The notes beneath the pieces were generated by a model. That model made no database searches and was not told where the DNA came from. It was given only the letters and a program-made list of their open reading frames with translations. Below, piece after piece: positions 42,930-51,869 of a stretch of DNA of 64,000 nt. Position numbers and translations under genes: made by a program. How positions within the stretch are numbered: the stretch's first letter is position 1; the number at the start of each line of letters is the position of its first letter. The stretch comes from PZPK01 sp965230795 (lineage in GTDB: Bacteria; Pseudomonadota; Gammaproteobacteria; Pseudomonadales; Oleiphilaceae). The stretch covers positions 2,294,001 through 2,358,000 of the forward strand of contig OZ246020.1 in the NCBI GenBank assembly GCA_965230795.1. Reading direction: 5' to 3'.

Positions 42930-43759
42930 TCGATTTCCCCGTCCGGATTGTTGGGGCCGGTGTTATCGTCCATATTGCCGCGAGCTCCCGGAAAATCAGC
43001 TGGATCAATCTGATGGACTTTGATCAGTTTGCCTGCCTGCAAATGACTGTGGTGTTTCTCTACTTCCGCACCGATGCCTTCCTTGTCGAACTGACGTTCC
43101 CCGACGGGAGCAAAGAAGCCTTCGTTCTTGCGGATGATGCAGCCTACCGGGCAGACCTCCAGCGACATGGCGTAATCATCAATGTCTGCATTGGTGTCTG
43201 CCAGGCAATCACCGTTCACGCCAATGCGTTTGTGAATGCCGCGCCCTACATACTCAAATACATTCTTGCCGTCCACATCCCGTGAAGCTCGAATACAACG
43301 ACCACACAGAATGCAGCGATTGTTGTCGAGCGCAATATCCGGGTGGCTGGCATCCACCGGCCTGACAGGCTGCAGATATGGGTAGGTGGTGGCTTCGGAG
43401 ATGCCCAGGCGATAGGCCATCGCCTGCAGCTCACAGCGACCACTGGCTTCGCATATTGGACATAGGTGATTGCCTTCGTGGAATAACATGCGCACCAGAT
43501 CCTGGCGGTAGGCATGAATTTCGCTGCTCTCATTTTCAATCACAGCGCCATCTTCAACCGGTTGTGTGCAGCCGGCGACGACACGGCCATTTACCTTGAC
43601 CGAACAAACCCGACAGCTTCCCTGAGGTACCAGCCCTTCAGAGTCGCATAGCCGGGGGATATAGATACCCTGGCTGTCACAGGCGTCCATAATGCTCTGA
43701 CCGGATTCCACCTCTATGCGGTGTCCATCCACTGTAATAGTGACTTTACTGGCACTCAT
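42926..43759 (-). CDS. hoxU: NAD-reducing hydrogenase diaphorase small subunit HoxU
   Basis: The 277-residue Fe-S protein is homologous to the N-terminus of NuoG. It has a ferredoxin-type [2Fe-2S] site (IPRLCDSEG, GSCRVCSVKV, VAGCTQP), a His-Cys3 [4Fe-4S] site (HEGNHLCPICEASGRCELQ) and a two-cluster ferredoxin-like part (NRCILCGRCIRAS and LEVCPVGCII). It wires HoxF to HoxY. It overlaps hoxF and hoxY by four bases each. Confidence 0.96.
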   Translation of the reverse strand: MSASKVTITVDGHRIEVESGQSIMDACDSQGIYIPRLCDSEGLVPQGSCRVCSVKVNGRVVAGCTQPVEDGAVIENESSEIHAYRQDLVRMLFHEGNHLCPICEASGRCELQAMAYRLGISEATTYPYLQPVRPVDASHPDIALDNNRCILCGRCIRASRDVDGKNVFEYVGRGIHKRIGVNGDCLADTNADIDDYAMSLEVCPVGCIIRKNEGFFAPVGERQFDKEGIGAEVEKHHSHLQAGKLIKVHQIDPADFPGARGNMDDNTGPNNPDGEIE

Positions 43760-45600
43760 GAGTCTGTTCCCCCAAGTTCGGGGTCATAGACGATGGACCG
43801 TCGCTTGGCGATGATACGTGCTTCGTCCAGGGCATGGTGAATATTGAAACCGACCTGGGAGCCGTCAGGATAATCCTTCAGTAAAGCGGCGTAGACCAGA
43901 GGGAAGTTCTTGATCGTCGACAGCAGGGGATTGGGAGAGGTATGCCCCAAACCACACCGGCTTGTCTGGATCACGGTTTTACCCAACTGCTGAATGTACT
44001 CAAGATCCTTTTTCTCGCCAAGACCATTCATTATTTTTTCCAGCGCCTTCTTCATAAAGACATTGCCCACCCGGCAGGGTGTGCAGTAGCCGCAGCTCTC
44101 TTCGATGAAGAAGTACATAAAGTAATCAACAATTTCCAGGATGTTGCGGTGACTGGCAAATACCATAATGGCCCCCGCAGTTGGCAGATCCTCAAAGCAC
44201 AGGCGTCGATCAAAATCATTTAATCCAACCATAACACCGCTGGCGCCACCCACCTGTACCGCCGCGGTATCATGTGCCCCAGCCATCTTGAGAACCTCCC
44301 GAAGGGTTACACCCATGGGTAGCTCATAGACACCGGGGTGATCACAATCGCCCGCGACACTCAATAGCTTGGTTCCGGCGCTTTCTTTGGTACCGATCCC
44401 TTTAAACCAGTCTGCGCCGTGTTCGATGATTCTGGGAACACAGCAAAAAGTTTCGACATTATTGACGATGGTTGGTTTTCCCAGATAACCCACTTGAGCG
44501 GGAAAGGGCGGTTTGTTCTTGGGTTCGCCGCGTTTGCCTTCACAGGAACTGATCAGGGAGCTTTCTTCTCCGCAGATATAGGCGCCGGCACCCAGTTGAA
44601 TGCGAATATCAAAGGAAAAGCGCTGATGTTCACTTTCATCGATCAGAATGTCTTCACCCAGCAAGCCGTCCGAGCGCCTGCTGGCCAGAACCGATTCCAG
44701 ATAGGGAAGCAGGTAGCGGTATTCCGCCCGCAGATACAAAATGCCATGCTCGCTGCCAATGGCGTAACCGGCGATGGTCATTCCCTCGAACAGAAGATGG
44801 GCACGCTCGGTTAACAGCACGCGGTCCTTGAAGGTACCCGGTTCGCCTTCATCCGCGTTGCAGATCACGTAGCGCTCCGTGGAAATGGTTGTCGCTGCCA
44901 TTTTCCATTTGATGCCGGAGGTAAAGCCCGCACCCCCACGGCCACGCATATTGGAGTCGATGACCGTTTGCAGGATATCTGCCGGTCGCGATTGCAGCGC
45001 CTTGATCAGACCCAGGTTTTTTTCTTCTCCTTCCAGCAATACCGGTCCCGTCTGACGGATATTGTTGCTCACGACGGATTGAACGAGAGGATGCGCATTC
45101 TGGCCATCGCCAAACGATTTGATCAGGGATTTAATATCACCGTTTTTGCGGAGGGTACTCACCAGACGTTTTGCTTTGGTAGGTGTGAGCTTGGTGATGA
45201 CTTCGTTATTGACCAATGCCGCGGGCGCCTGATCGCACATGCCGATACAGGGAGTCATATGTAATGAAAACAGACCGTCGGTACTGGTTTCACCGGCCTT
45301 GAGATGCATGGCCTGTTCCAGTGCTTCGCGCACGGCTTCCATACCGGCGTGGCGGTCAATAATATCTTCACACAGGTAGATTGTGTGTCTGCCCTGAGGC
45401 TCAGTTCGGAAGAAGGCATAAAAGGTCACCACGCCTTCGACTTCGACCCGGAAGGTATTGGTAAGATCAGCGATAAGCTTCATGGCGTCTGGGCTGATCC
45501 AGCCGAGATGATCCTGAACGTCCCAAAGGATGTCCAACATGCGACCGGCGTCGTGATTGAATTTGGAGCAGGCGGTTTTAACGATTTGCTGGGTATTCAT
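43756..45600 (-). CDS. hoxF: NAD-reducing hydrogenase diaphorase HoxF (NuoE-NuoF fusion)
   Basis: The 614-residue protein fuses a NuoE-like thioredoxin-fold domain (about 1-165) to a NuoF-like flavoprotein (FMN/NAD loop RGRGGAGFTSGIKWKM, NADEGEPGTFKDR, GAGAYICGEESSLISS). The C-terminal [4Fe-4S] motif is SCGYCTPCRVGN plus SRCGLGHTSPNP. It exchanges electrons with NAD+. In the NuoE-like part only three of the usual four cluster cysteines are obvious (YLCEDIID, then TPCIGMCDQ); Asp stands where the second is expected. It is the first gene of the hox-hyp unit; a perfect FNR box lies 71-84 bp upstream. The ribosome site is weak. Confidence 0.96.
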   Translation of the reverse strand: MNTQQIVKTACSKFNHDAGRMLDILWDVQDHLGWISPDAMKLIADLTNTFRVEVEGVVTFYAFFRTEPQGRHTIYLCEDIIDRHAGMEAVREALEQAMHLKAGETSTDGLFSLHMTPCIGMCDQAPAALVNNEVITKLTPTKAKRLVSTLRKNGDIKSLIKSFGDGQNAHPLVQSVVSNNIRQTGPVLLEGEEKNLGLIKALQSRPADILQTVIDSNMRGRGGAGFTSGIKWKMAATTISTERYVICNADEGEPGTFKDRVLLTERAHLLFEGMTIAGYAIGSEHGILYLRAEYRYLLPYLESVLASRRSDGLLGEDILIDESEHQRFSFDIRIQLGAGAYICGEESSLISSCEGKRGEPKNKPPFPAQVGYLGKPTIVNNVETFCCVPRIIEHGADWFKGIGTKESAGTKLLSVAGDCDHPGVYELPMGVTLREVLKMAGAHDTAAVQVGGASGVMVGLNDFDRRLCFEDLPTAGAIMVFASHRNILEIVDYFMYFFIEESCGYCTPCRVGNVFMKKALEKIMNGLGEKKDLEYIQQLGKTVIQTSRCGLGHTSPNPLLSTIKNFPLVYAALLKDYPDGSQVGFNIHHALDEARIIAKRRSIVYDPELGGTDS

Positions 45601-45946
45601 GAGGCGCGTTCTTATTGTTCTTCCTTTGACTTAGCTTATCCTTTTTTACCCGAAGATCGCAAAGCATGTCTTGATGTTTATCAAGCATCGCCCTGCATTG
45701 TGAAGTTCAGAGTAGTTACGAGACAGGGACCACAAAAATGATTCAATTTGGGAAGCCATGCCTCACGGGATAGACTGTTCAACGAGTCTGGAATCGATGC
45801 TAGTACGCAAAGTTTGCGAGTTGATGACAGCGGCTCTGGTTTATGGCTAGCCGAAATGGACTATAGGAGTTATGGATACCGTTAAAATAAAAAGAGGTTC
45901 CGAGAATCCGGCTATCCAATTCAGGTAGCTATGCTACATTCAAGCT
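45601..45946. promoter_or_regulatory. Divergent regulatory region between hoxF and a binding-protein gene
   Basis: Apart from the FNR box and predicted -10, this 346-bp gap holds the palindrome GTAGC-TAT-GCTAC at 45925-45937, close before the plus-strand start at 45947, and A/T-rich stretches. I found no small coding gene or RNA structure I could support, and no sigma54 -24/-12 pair for hox. Confidence 0.4.
45671..45684 (-). promoter_or_regulatory. FNR/ANR box of the hox-hyp operon
   Basis: TTGAT-GTTT-ATCAA at 45671-45684 is a perfect FNR/ANR half-site palindrome. On the minus strand its centre lies 30 bp before a TAAAAA -10-like hexamer (45643-45648), predicting a start near 45636. That is the -41.5 spacing of class II FNR-activated promoters and about 36 bp before the hoxF ATG. 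This predicts induction when oxygen is low. Confidence 0.75.
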
Positions 45947-46732
45947 ATGAAAGCGCTAATGTTCCTAGTGATCTTGCTTATGTCAGTGGAGTTATTGGCT
46001 GACAGCAAAACCATGCCGCCATTGCACTTTGGCTATGCCGAAGCGTGCCCGCATATGTGCCCCGATAATGCTAACAAGGGTTTTACGGTCGATATCGCCA
46101 GAGTTATTTTTGAAGAATCAGGATACAAAGTAATATTTCATGCCTTTCCATGGGCCAGAGCTGCGGCCAACGCTCGCAGCGGCAAGCTGGACGGCGTGTT
46201 GTCGGCGGGCAAAGAAGAAGTGCCCAGTATGGTTTTTCCGAGCGAAGAGATAGCAGTGCAGAGCGACTGCTTTTTCGGGCGAGTAGAGGATTCCTGGCAA
46301 GCATCCGACTCGGCCCAGGCGTTTCTCAAACGGCGCACCATCGTGTTCAATGGCTGGGTTAAGGAGAGACAATACCTCCTGGATCTGGGGCGTAACGCTT
46401 ATACCAACGCTTTTTTGCATTTTTCCATTGATGACCAGTATACCTCTCGTGTGGTCAATATGGTGAAGCTGGGCAGGGCGGATGCTTTCTGGATGGACAA
46501 AATTGTCTTTGCCTACAATCGACAGCTCTTTCCGGAACTGCTAAATCAGGATATTCAATCCCTGGGCTGCATTCATTTCCAAAAACTATATCTGGCACTC
46601 TCTCCGGCGACTCCTCATCGATCCAACCAATTGGCCCATGAATTTGATACGGGGATGAAGCGCTTACGTAAGAACGGTCAGCTCAAGACTATTTTAGCAA
46701 GGTATGGTTTAAGCGACTGGAGAGAACGCTAA
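45947..46732 (+). CDS. Periplasmic binding protein, SBP_bac_3-like, orphan
   Basis: The 261-residue protein has a signal peptide (cleaved near LLADSKT) and a type-2 binding domain: LHFGYAEACPHMCPDNANKG, FTVDIARVIFEESGYKV, FHAFPWARAAANARSG and KLDGVLSAG. An unusual CPHMC pair could form a disulfide. It ends in the family's RLRKNGQLKTILARYGL. No ABC partner is present; the next gene is another orphan binding protein, and then a phosphodiesterase with the same type of domain. Confidence 0.8.
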   Translation: MKALMFLVILLMSVELLADSKTMPPLHFGYAEACPHMCPDNANKGFTVDIARVIFEESGYKVIFHAFPWARAAANARSGKLDGVLSAGKEEVPSMVFPSEEIAVQSDCFFGRVEDSWQASDSAQAFLKRRTIVFNGWVKERQYLLDLGRNAYTNAFLHFSIDDQYTSRVVNMVKLGRADAFWMDKIVFAYNRQLFPELLNQDIQSLGCIHFQKLYLALSPATPHRSNQLAHEFDTGMKRLRKNGQLKTILARYGLSDWRER

Positions 46733-46823
46733 ATGGCGAAAGAGCTATGCTTGTGTCTGTGAAAAATGTTCCCTTCACACATACACCTATTAAGGAATTG
46801 ATTATTGGAGTTGTTACGCTGTC

Positions 46824-47765
46824 ATGCTTGTCTTCCTGAAGCGTCGTTTAAAAATGTGGCCTGGTTTGTTGTGTTTGCTGTTAGCGGCAGCTCAGCCGGC
46901 CTTGGCCCGGTGCATCGGCTTCGTAACTGCTGGAGGCGGCACGGGTTTCTGGAAGCTGGTACAACAAGGTGCGGAACAGACAGGTGCTGAGTTAGGCTAC
47001 GAGATTGTGTCTCGCGGTGTAGCCGACGAATCCGACAATTTAGGGCAGACAAAGGTTATTGATTATGTGATCAAACAGGGCTGTCTGGGCCTGGTGTTGG
47101 CGCCAAACTCCCAATCAAGCGTAGAGCGAGTCAGTGCGCTGAAGAAGCGGGGCATTCCGACGGTTTATATTGATCGTGACCTTGGTGGCGAGCGCTTAAG
47201 CGTGATTAGAACGGATAACTACAAGGCCGGTGTTCAGGCCGGTGAAGCAATGGTTAAGGTTCTTGGCGCGGGGGCTAACATTGCCGTATTGCGAATGAAC
47301 CCGGAAGTGGTCTCAACCACTCAACGTGAACGGGGCTTTGTCGATGTGGTCGCTGCGGCAGGCTTGAAAGTCATTGTTGATGTCTACCTGGGCACACGAG
47401 TAGGGCAGTCCAGGGAAAAAGCGGAGCAGGTAATCAATGCACATCCGGACATTCAGGGCATTTTTACGCCTAATGAATCCACAAGCCTCGCTGCGCTGAC
47501 GGTCACCAAACTCCTTGCCAATGACTCACGACCAGTACACATTGGCTTTGACAGTCATCCACAGATGATCAAAGCTATTGCTCAGGAAAGCATGTACGCC
47601 ATCGTTGTCCAGAATCCAAAGAAAATGGGCTATCAGGGTGTTTATACCCTGCATAAGGTTTTGCAGAAAGAGGCGGTTCAGGAGGAAGACTTTACCGAGA
47701 CGGTGCTGATAACGAAAGAAAATCTTGAGGCGGAGCCTGTAAGGGCTTTGATCGGAGATTCATGA
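46824..47765 (+). CDS. Sugar-type periplasmic binding protein (Peripla_BP_4), orphan
   Basis: The 313-residue protein has a signal peptide (cleaved near ALARCIGF) followed by a type-1 ribose/galactose-like binding fold: CIGFVTAGGGTGFWKLVQQG, LVLAPNSQSSVERVSALKK, GIPTVYIDRDLGG, the hinge region RTDNYKAGVQAGEAM and IQGIFTPNESTSLAAL. An ATG at 46854 is a possible later start. No sugar permease or ATPase is nearby. Comparable proteins can act as ligand receptors for sensor proteins. Confidence 0.85.
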   Translation: MLVFLKRRLKMWPGLLCLLLAAAQPALARCIGFVTAGGGTGFWKLVQQGAEQTGAELGYEIVSRGVADESDNLGQTKVIDYVIKQGCLGLVLAPNSQSSVERVSALKKRGIPTVYIDRDLGGERLSVIRTDNYKAGVQAGEAMVKVLGAGANIAVLRMNPEVVSTTQRERGFVDVVAAAGLKVIVDVYLGTRVGQSREKAEQVINAHPDIQGIFTPNESTSLAALTVTKLLANDSRPVHIGFDSHPQMIKAIAQESMYAIVVQNPKKMGYQGVYTLHKVLQKEAVQEEDFTETVLITKENLEAEPVRALIGDS

Positions 47766-47971
47766 ATCGCAATAGCTGATATGTGCCGGATTACCCGATC
47801 CATGTTAAAACGCCCTCACTTATCTACTTTAACTTTTTCAGTAAACGCCCAATCCGCGGTTCCGAATTAGCAATTTGTCACAGGACTCTACACAGTCTGG
47901 CTCGATAAATCGTTCAAGTCGTTCTACATTAAATACAGCTCTTTTCGACAATATTGAACAAAGGGATTTCA

Positions 47972-50944
47972 ATGCAGGATCGCATGCACCTTGACTGGCG
48001 AATTTTCGTCTTTCTGATCTGTTCCGTCCTGAGTATCAACACGGCTTGGGCTCTTGCGGAGCGCCAGGACAGCAGCCTGACACATACAGAGAAAACCTGG
48101 CTTGACGCCCACCCGACGATCCGCGTCGCTTTTGACGGTTTTTTCCCGCCTTACAGTTTTATCAACGACAACAATGAGCTCGAAGGCTTCTCGGTTGACG
48201 TATTTCGACAACTGGAAAAGCAGTTGGGCGTGCGTTTCGAGATATATCCGAAACATGAATGGAAAGGACTGTATGAAGCCGCTAAGTTGCGAAAACTCGA
48301 TGTGGTGGCAACCATGGTTAATCGTGAAGAGCGTGCTGAGTGGTTTAAATTTACTGCGCCTTACATCGAAAAATCCCTGGTGATTATTACCGACGCGGAT
48401 AACACCAATATTCAACATCGCTCAGATCTGAAAAACAAAAGAATTGCACTGGTAAAGGATTATCAATACGCAAAAACTGTTGTTGAGCAGTTTCCCAATG
48501 CTTCTCCTGTATACACCGATACGATTGTTGATGCCTTCAATGCCGTGACCTTCGGTGACGCCGATGCTGCCATTGCTTTTTTGGGAGCGGGGCATTTTTA
48601 CCGCACAAAATACCTGATGAGCAATCTCAAGTATGCGGCGATCTTCGACAAGTATGGTTCTCCTGAATCGATCGCGGTACGAAATGACTGGCCCGAACTG
48701 GCCAGCATCCTGGATAAGGCTTTGACAAATATTCCTGAAGCTCAAATGCAGGCTTTGAAGGAGAAATGGCTGCCAGTGGACTACATGAACGAGATGGTAG
48801 AAATTAATCTGACGGACGCAGAGAAGCAATGGATCAAGGAGCATCCCACTATCCGGCTGGGCGTCGACCCCGAATTCGCGCCTTTCGAATTTATTGAAAA
48901 TGACCGCTACAGCGGAATGGCGTCCGACTATATCCGCTTACTCAATCAACGCCTCAATCTCAATATGGAAGTGGTCGAAGGGCTGAGCTGGAAACAGGTT
49001 ATTGAAAAGGCCAGGCAACGGGAGCTGGATGTCCTGCCGGCGGTAGGCATGACCGAAGAGCGGAAACAATACCTGAATTTCACCAAACCCTATCTCAACT
49101 TTCACCGCGTGATAGTAACCCACGATGAATCACCTTTCATTGTCGATTTGCGAGACTTGCGAAAGCGAAAGGTTGCGGTCCAGGTCAACTCTTCACATCA
49201 CGGATATGTCATGGAACATTCTGACATCACCCCGGTAACCTATCCAACATTGAAGGAAGCACTGTTCGCCCTTTCTGGCGGTGAAGTGGATGCCTTTGTA
49301 GGCAATGTCGCATCCACAACTTACTGGATTCGCAAACTTAACCTGACTAATCTGAAGGTCGCCGCCCCGGTTTCTCGCGAAGTGCAAAGCCTGCATTTTG
49401 CCGTGCGTAAGGATTGGCCGGAACTCGTCGGCATATTGGAAAAAGGTCTCGGCAGTATTACCGCAGAACAACAGAAAGCCATTTCTGAAAAATGGATGTC
49501 GGTCCAGTATGGCTATGACCTTGATATTGCGCTGGTTTGGAAAATTGTTGGAATTCTCTTTGCAATCGTCGTGCTGGTGTTCTTCTGGAACCTGTCGCTC
49601 AAACGGAAAGTCAATCAGCAAACTAATGAACTGATGCGTTCGGCCCACTATGATTTTCTAACTGGATTACCGAATCGCTTTCTGATTGAAGACAGATTGA
49701 CGCAACAAATCAACAATGCGCGGCAGACTCACACCAATGTCGCGGTGATCTCCATCGACCTGGATGATTTCAAGAAAATTAATGACTCTTTTGGCCATAA
49801 CGCAGGTGATACCGTTTTATCTGAAGTGACAAGCCGACTCAACAGTGTTGTCAAAGAAGGGGATAGCCTCGGCCGTATCGGAGGTGACCGCTTCCTGCTC
49901 ATCTATTCGGATTTTACAGAAAGCACCGATGCTGCGGCCAAGGCCCAGGATGTGGTCGATTGTTTTATCAAAGCGTTTTCTTTCGATCAACGCGATTTCA
50001 ACTTGAGTGCCAGTATCGGTATTGCCATTTACCCTCAGGATGGCAGGGATTCTGCGGAGCTCATCAAACATGCCGGATCAGCTACCTCTCATGCCAAGGA
50101 AAGCAGTCGCCAGTCCTATGCCTTCTATACCGCGAACTTGAACGAAAAGGTGTCCCGCCGCTTGCAAATTGAGCAGCAACTTCGGGGAGCAATGGATCGG
50201 GGTGAATTTTCTCTGGTGTACCAGCCGAAAATTGATGCCGCTACCTTGGATATTGTGAGTTTTGAAGCATTGATTCGATGGAACAACGAAGCACTCGGTA
50301 ACGTTTCACCCGTCGAGTTTATTCCCGTTGCTGAAAAAAGTGAGGTCATAGAACAGATCGGTTTGTTTGTGGTACGGGAATCACTCAATTGCCTGGCCAA
50401 GTGGCAGCGCCAGTTTAATAGACCATTCAAAATGGCTGTTAATTTCTCGCCCAGTCAATTCAAATCGCGGGAGCTCGTCGCGGATGTCAAGCATTCCATT
50501 GAATACGCTCAGGTCAAATATGAAGACCTTGAAATCGAGATTACTGAGGGGATTTTGCTCGGTGGTTTTCCGGACACAGAGTTTATCCTCAATAAACTGG
50601 AATCGTTGGGTGTACGTCTGGCCATGGATGATTTCGGCACCGGTTATTCGTCCATGAGCTATCTGCGCAAGTTTAAGTTCGATACCTTGAAAATTGACCG
50701 GGAATTTATCAACGACTTACCTGATAACGACGCTGTCTGCAAACTTGTTGTTGCCACGATTGTGATGGCCAAAGGACTGGATATGGAGGTCGTTGCGGAA
50801 GGCGTGGAAACCGAAGCGCAGCGTGATTTTCTCATCCGTAAGCAATGCGATCTGCTACAAGGCTGGTTGCTAGGTAAACCCGCCGCCGCAGAGGACATTA
50901 CAGCAATATTGCAGAGTTCTCGCGAACAGCGCAGTGCTGGCTAA
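47972..50944 (+). CDS. Two-binding-domain c-di-GMP phosphodiesterase (SBP-SBP-TM-GGDEF-EAL)
   Basis: The inner-membrane protein of about 990 residues has a signal or anchor, two tandem SBP_bac_3 domains (residues ~45-265 and ~275-510), one transmembrane helix (~523-545), then GGDEF and EAL domains. Both binding domains start with the same HPTIRVAFD/HPTIRLGVD segment. The GGDEF motif reads GGDRF (about residue 637), probably inactive for synthesis. EALIRW (about 765), DDFGTGYSS and LKIDREF are intact, so c-di-GMP hydrolysis is expected, controlled by periplasmic ligand such as amino acids. I chose ATG 47972 (AGGGA five bases before) over TTG 47954. Confidence 0.92.
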   Translation: MQDRMHLDWRIFVFLICSVLSINTAWALAERQDSSLTHTEKTWLDAHPTIRVAFDGFFPPYSFINDNNELEGFSVDVFRQLEKQLGVRFEIYPKHEWKGLYEAAKLRKLDVVATMVNREERAEWFKFTAPYIEKSLVIITDADNTNIQHRSDLKNKRIALVKDYQYAKTVVEQFPNASPVYTDTIVDAFNAVTFGDADAAIAFLGAGHFYRTKYLMSNLKYAAIFDKYGSPESIAVRNDWPELASILDKALTNIPEAQMQALKEKWLPVDYMNEMVEINLTDAEKQWIKEHPTIRLGVDPEFAPFEFIENDRYSGMASDYIRLLNQRLNLNMEVVEGLSWKQVIEKARQRELDVLPAVGMTEERKQYLNFTKPYLNFHRVIVTHDESPFIVDLRDLRKRKVAVQVNSSHHGYVMEHSDITPVTYPTLKEALFALSGGEVDAFVGNVASTTYWIRKLNLTNLKVAAPVSREVQSLHFAVRKDWPELVGILEKGLGSITAEQQKAISEKWMSVQYGYDLDIALVWKIVGILFAIVVLVFFWNLSLKRKVNQQTNELMRSAHYDFLTGLPNRFLIEDRLTQQINNARQTHTNVAVISIDLDDFKKINDSFGHNAGDTVLSEVTSRLNSVVKEGDSLGRIGGDRFLLIYSDFTESTDAAAKAQDVVDCFIKAFSFDQRDFNLSASIGIAIYPQDGRDSAELIKHAGSATSHAKESSRQSYAFYTANLNEKVSRRLQIEQQLRGAMDRGEFSLVYQPKIDAATLDIVSFEALIRWNNEALGNVSPVEFIPVAEKSEVIEQIGLFVVRESLNCLAKWQRQFNRPFKMAVNFSPSQFKSRELVADVKHSIEYAQVKYEDLEIEITEGILLGGFPDTEFILNKLESLGVRLAMDDFGTGYSSMSYLRKFKFDTLKIDREFINDLPDNDAVCKLVVATIVMAKGLDMEVVAEGVETEAQRDFLIRKQCDLLQGWLLGKPAAAEDITAILQSSREQRSAG

Positions 50945-50960
50945 TACAGCACTTTGAGCG

Positions 50961-51692
50961 CTAATAGTCCCCGGAAAAATTTGCCCCATCACGGTAACGG
51001 GCATCAAGCACCTTGCGCAACTCCGCTTTGAGCTGGCGCGCCAAGGCTGCGTGCGATTTATGGAGGTAGTGATACAAAGGATAGCTGGCAAACGGAGGTT
51101 CAATGATGCGAACCTTTCCCGTGCTGTCGCTTCGTTTTGCTTCCAAAGCATCGCTTAACATCATGATGACCACGTCCACTGCACCGGCCTGCAATAACCT
51201 CATTAACTGCTCATCATTGTTTACGGTCACTTTTCGCAGCAGGTCAAGGCCTTCCAGCTCCTTGTCAATAAATGCAATACCACGCCGTATTCCCAGAGCG
51301 AAAGGCGTTAACTCATTCGGCGAATTTATCTGAATGTCAGTGTTTGTGACGACGAACACCGCTTCAATAGCGCAGAGGGGAACGTCAACACGTACAAGGT
51401 TGGGATACTGGTCGCCGATGGCTTCAATTCTCGCCAATTCTCCGTCAACCTTTCCCAGGTTGGCCATTTCGAGGGCTCGCAGGCCCGGGTATAGGAGGAG
51501 CTTAAAGTCTATCCCGAGATTCTGGTAGGCCTGTTTAAGCAATACCGAACAAGGATCGCCAGCCGATGAACCTTCCATTGCGGAAAACCTGAGTGTCTGT
51601 GCGCTTGTGTCGTGAACAGCAATGGCTTGCAACGAAGCCAGCAATACCAATAAACGTATCGATGTCGGCATGCTCAATCCGCGTTTGCACAT
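50961..51692 (-). CDS. Periplasmic binding protein, type-2 fold, orphan
   Basis: The 243-residue protein has a signal peptide (cleaved near TSAQTLRF) and the sequence LRFSAMEGSSAGDPCSVLLK, GIDFKLLLYPGLRALEMAN and GKVDGELARIEAIGDQYPNL, typical of a subgroup of SBP_bac_3-like proteins with unknown ligand. An ATG at 51671 is an alternative start. It is convergent with the binding-domain phosphodiesterase and has no transport partner. Confidence 0.78.
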   Translation of the reverse strand: MCKRGLSMPTSIRLLVLLASLQAIAVHDTSAQTLRFSAMEGSSAGDPCSVLLKQAYQNLGIDFKLLLYPGLRALEMANLGKVDGELARIEAIGDQYPNLVRVDVPLCAIEAVFVVTNTDIQINSPNELTPFALGIRRGIAFIDKELEGLDLLRKVTVNNDEQLMRLLQAGAVDVVIMMLSDALEAKRSDSTGKVRIIEPPFASYPLYHYLHKSHAALARQLKAELRKVLDARYRDGANFSGDY

Positions 51693-51800
51693 GATGCATC
51701 CAGAGGTGGTTGGGCCTTGCCTCCATGCGAAATCTTCTTAGTGTCCCTTCACCAAGACTAGCTGAAAAATGTAACTTGGGCGCAGGCAAATCGAAATACT

Positions 51801-51829
51801 TTGAAATTCCCTGGCTTCAATACCATATT
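51801..51829 (+). promoter_or_regulatory. Possible sigma32 (heat-shock) promoter of cbpA
   Basis: TTGAAA at 51801-51806 and ACCATATT at 51822-51829 are separated by 15 bp. They resemble the RpoH -35 (CTTGAA) and -10 (CCCCATnT), with two mismatches in the -10 box. The predicted start is about 35 bp before the cbpA ATG. A chaperone gene makes this plausible, but E. coli cbpA is mainly RpoS-dependent, so it is only a candidate. Confidence 0.35.
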
Positions 51830-51869
51830 TTAGAATCTGAAAGAAAGCATAAAGGGCAGGAATCAATTC

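Noticed and set aside
47757..47768. Palindrome GATTCATGAATC at the stop of the sugar-type binding-protein gene
   Set aside because: Twelve-base palindromes without a spacer or T-run are expected by chance in this length; no regulatory position is evident.
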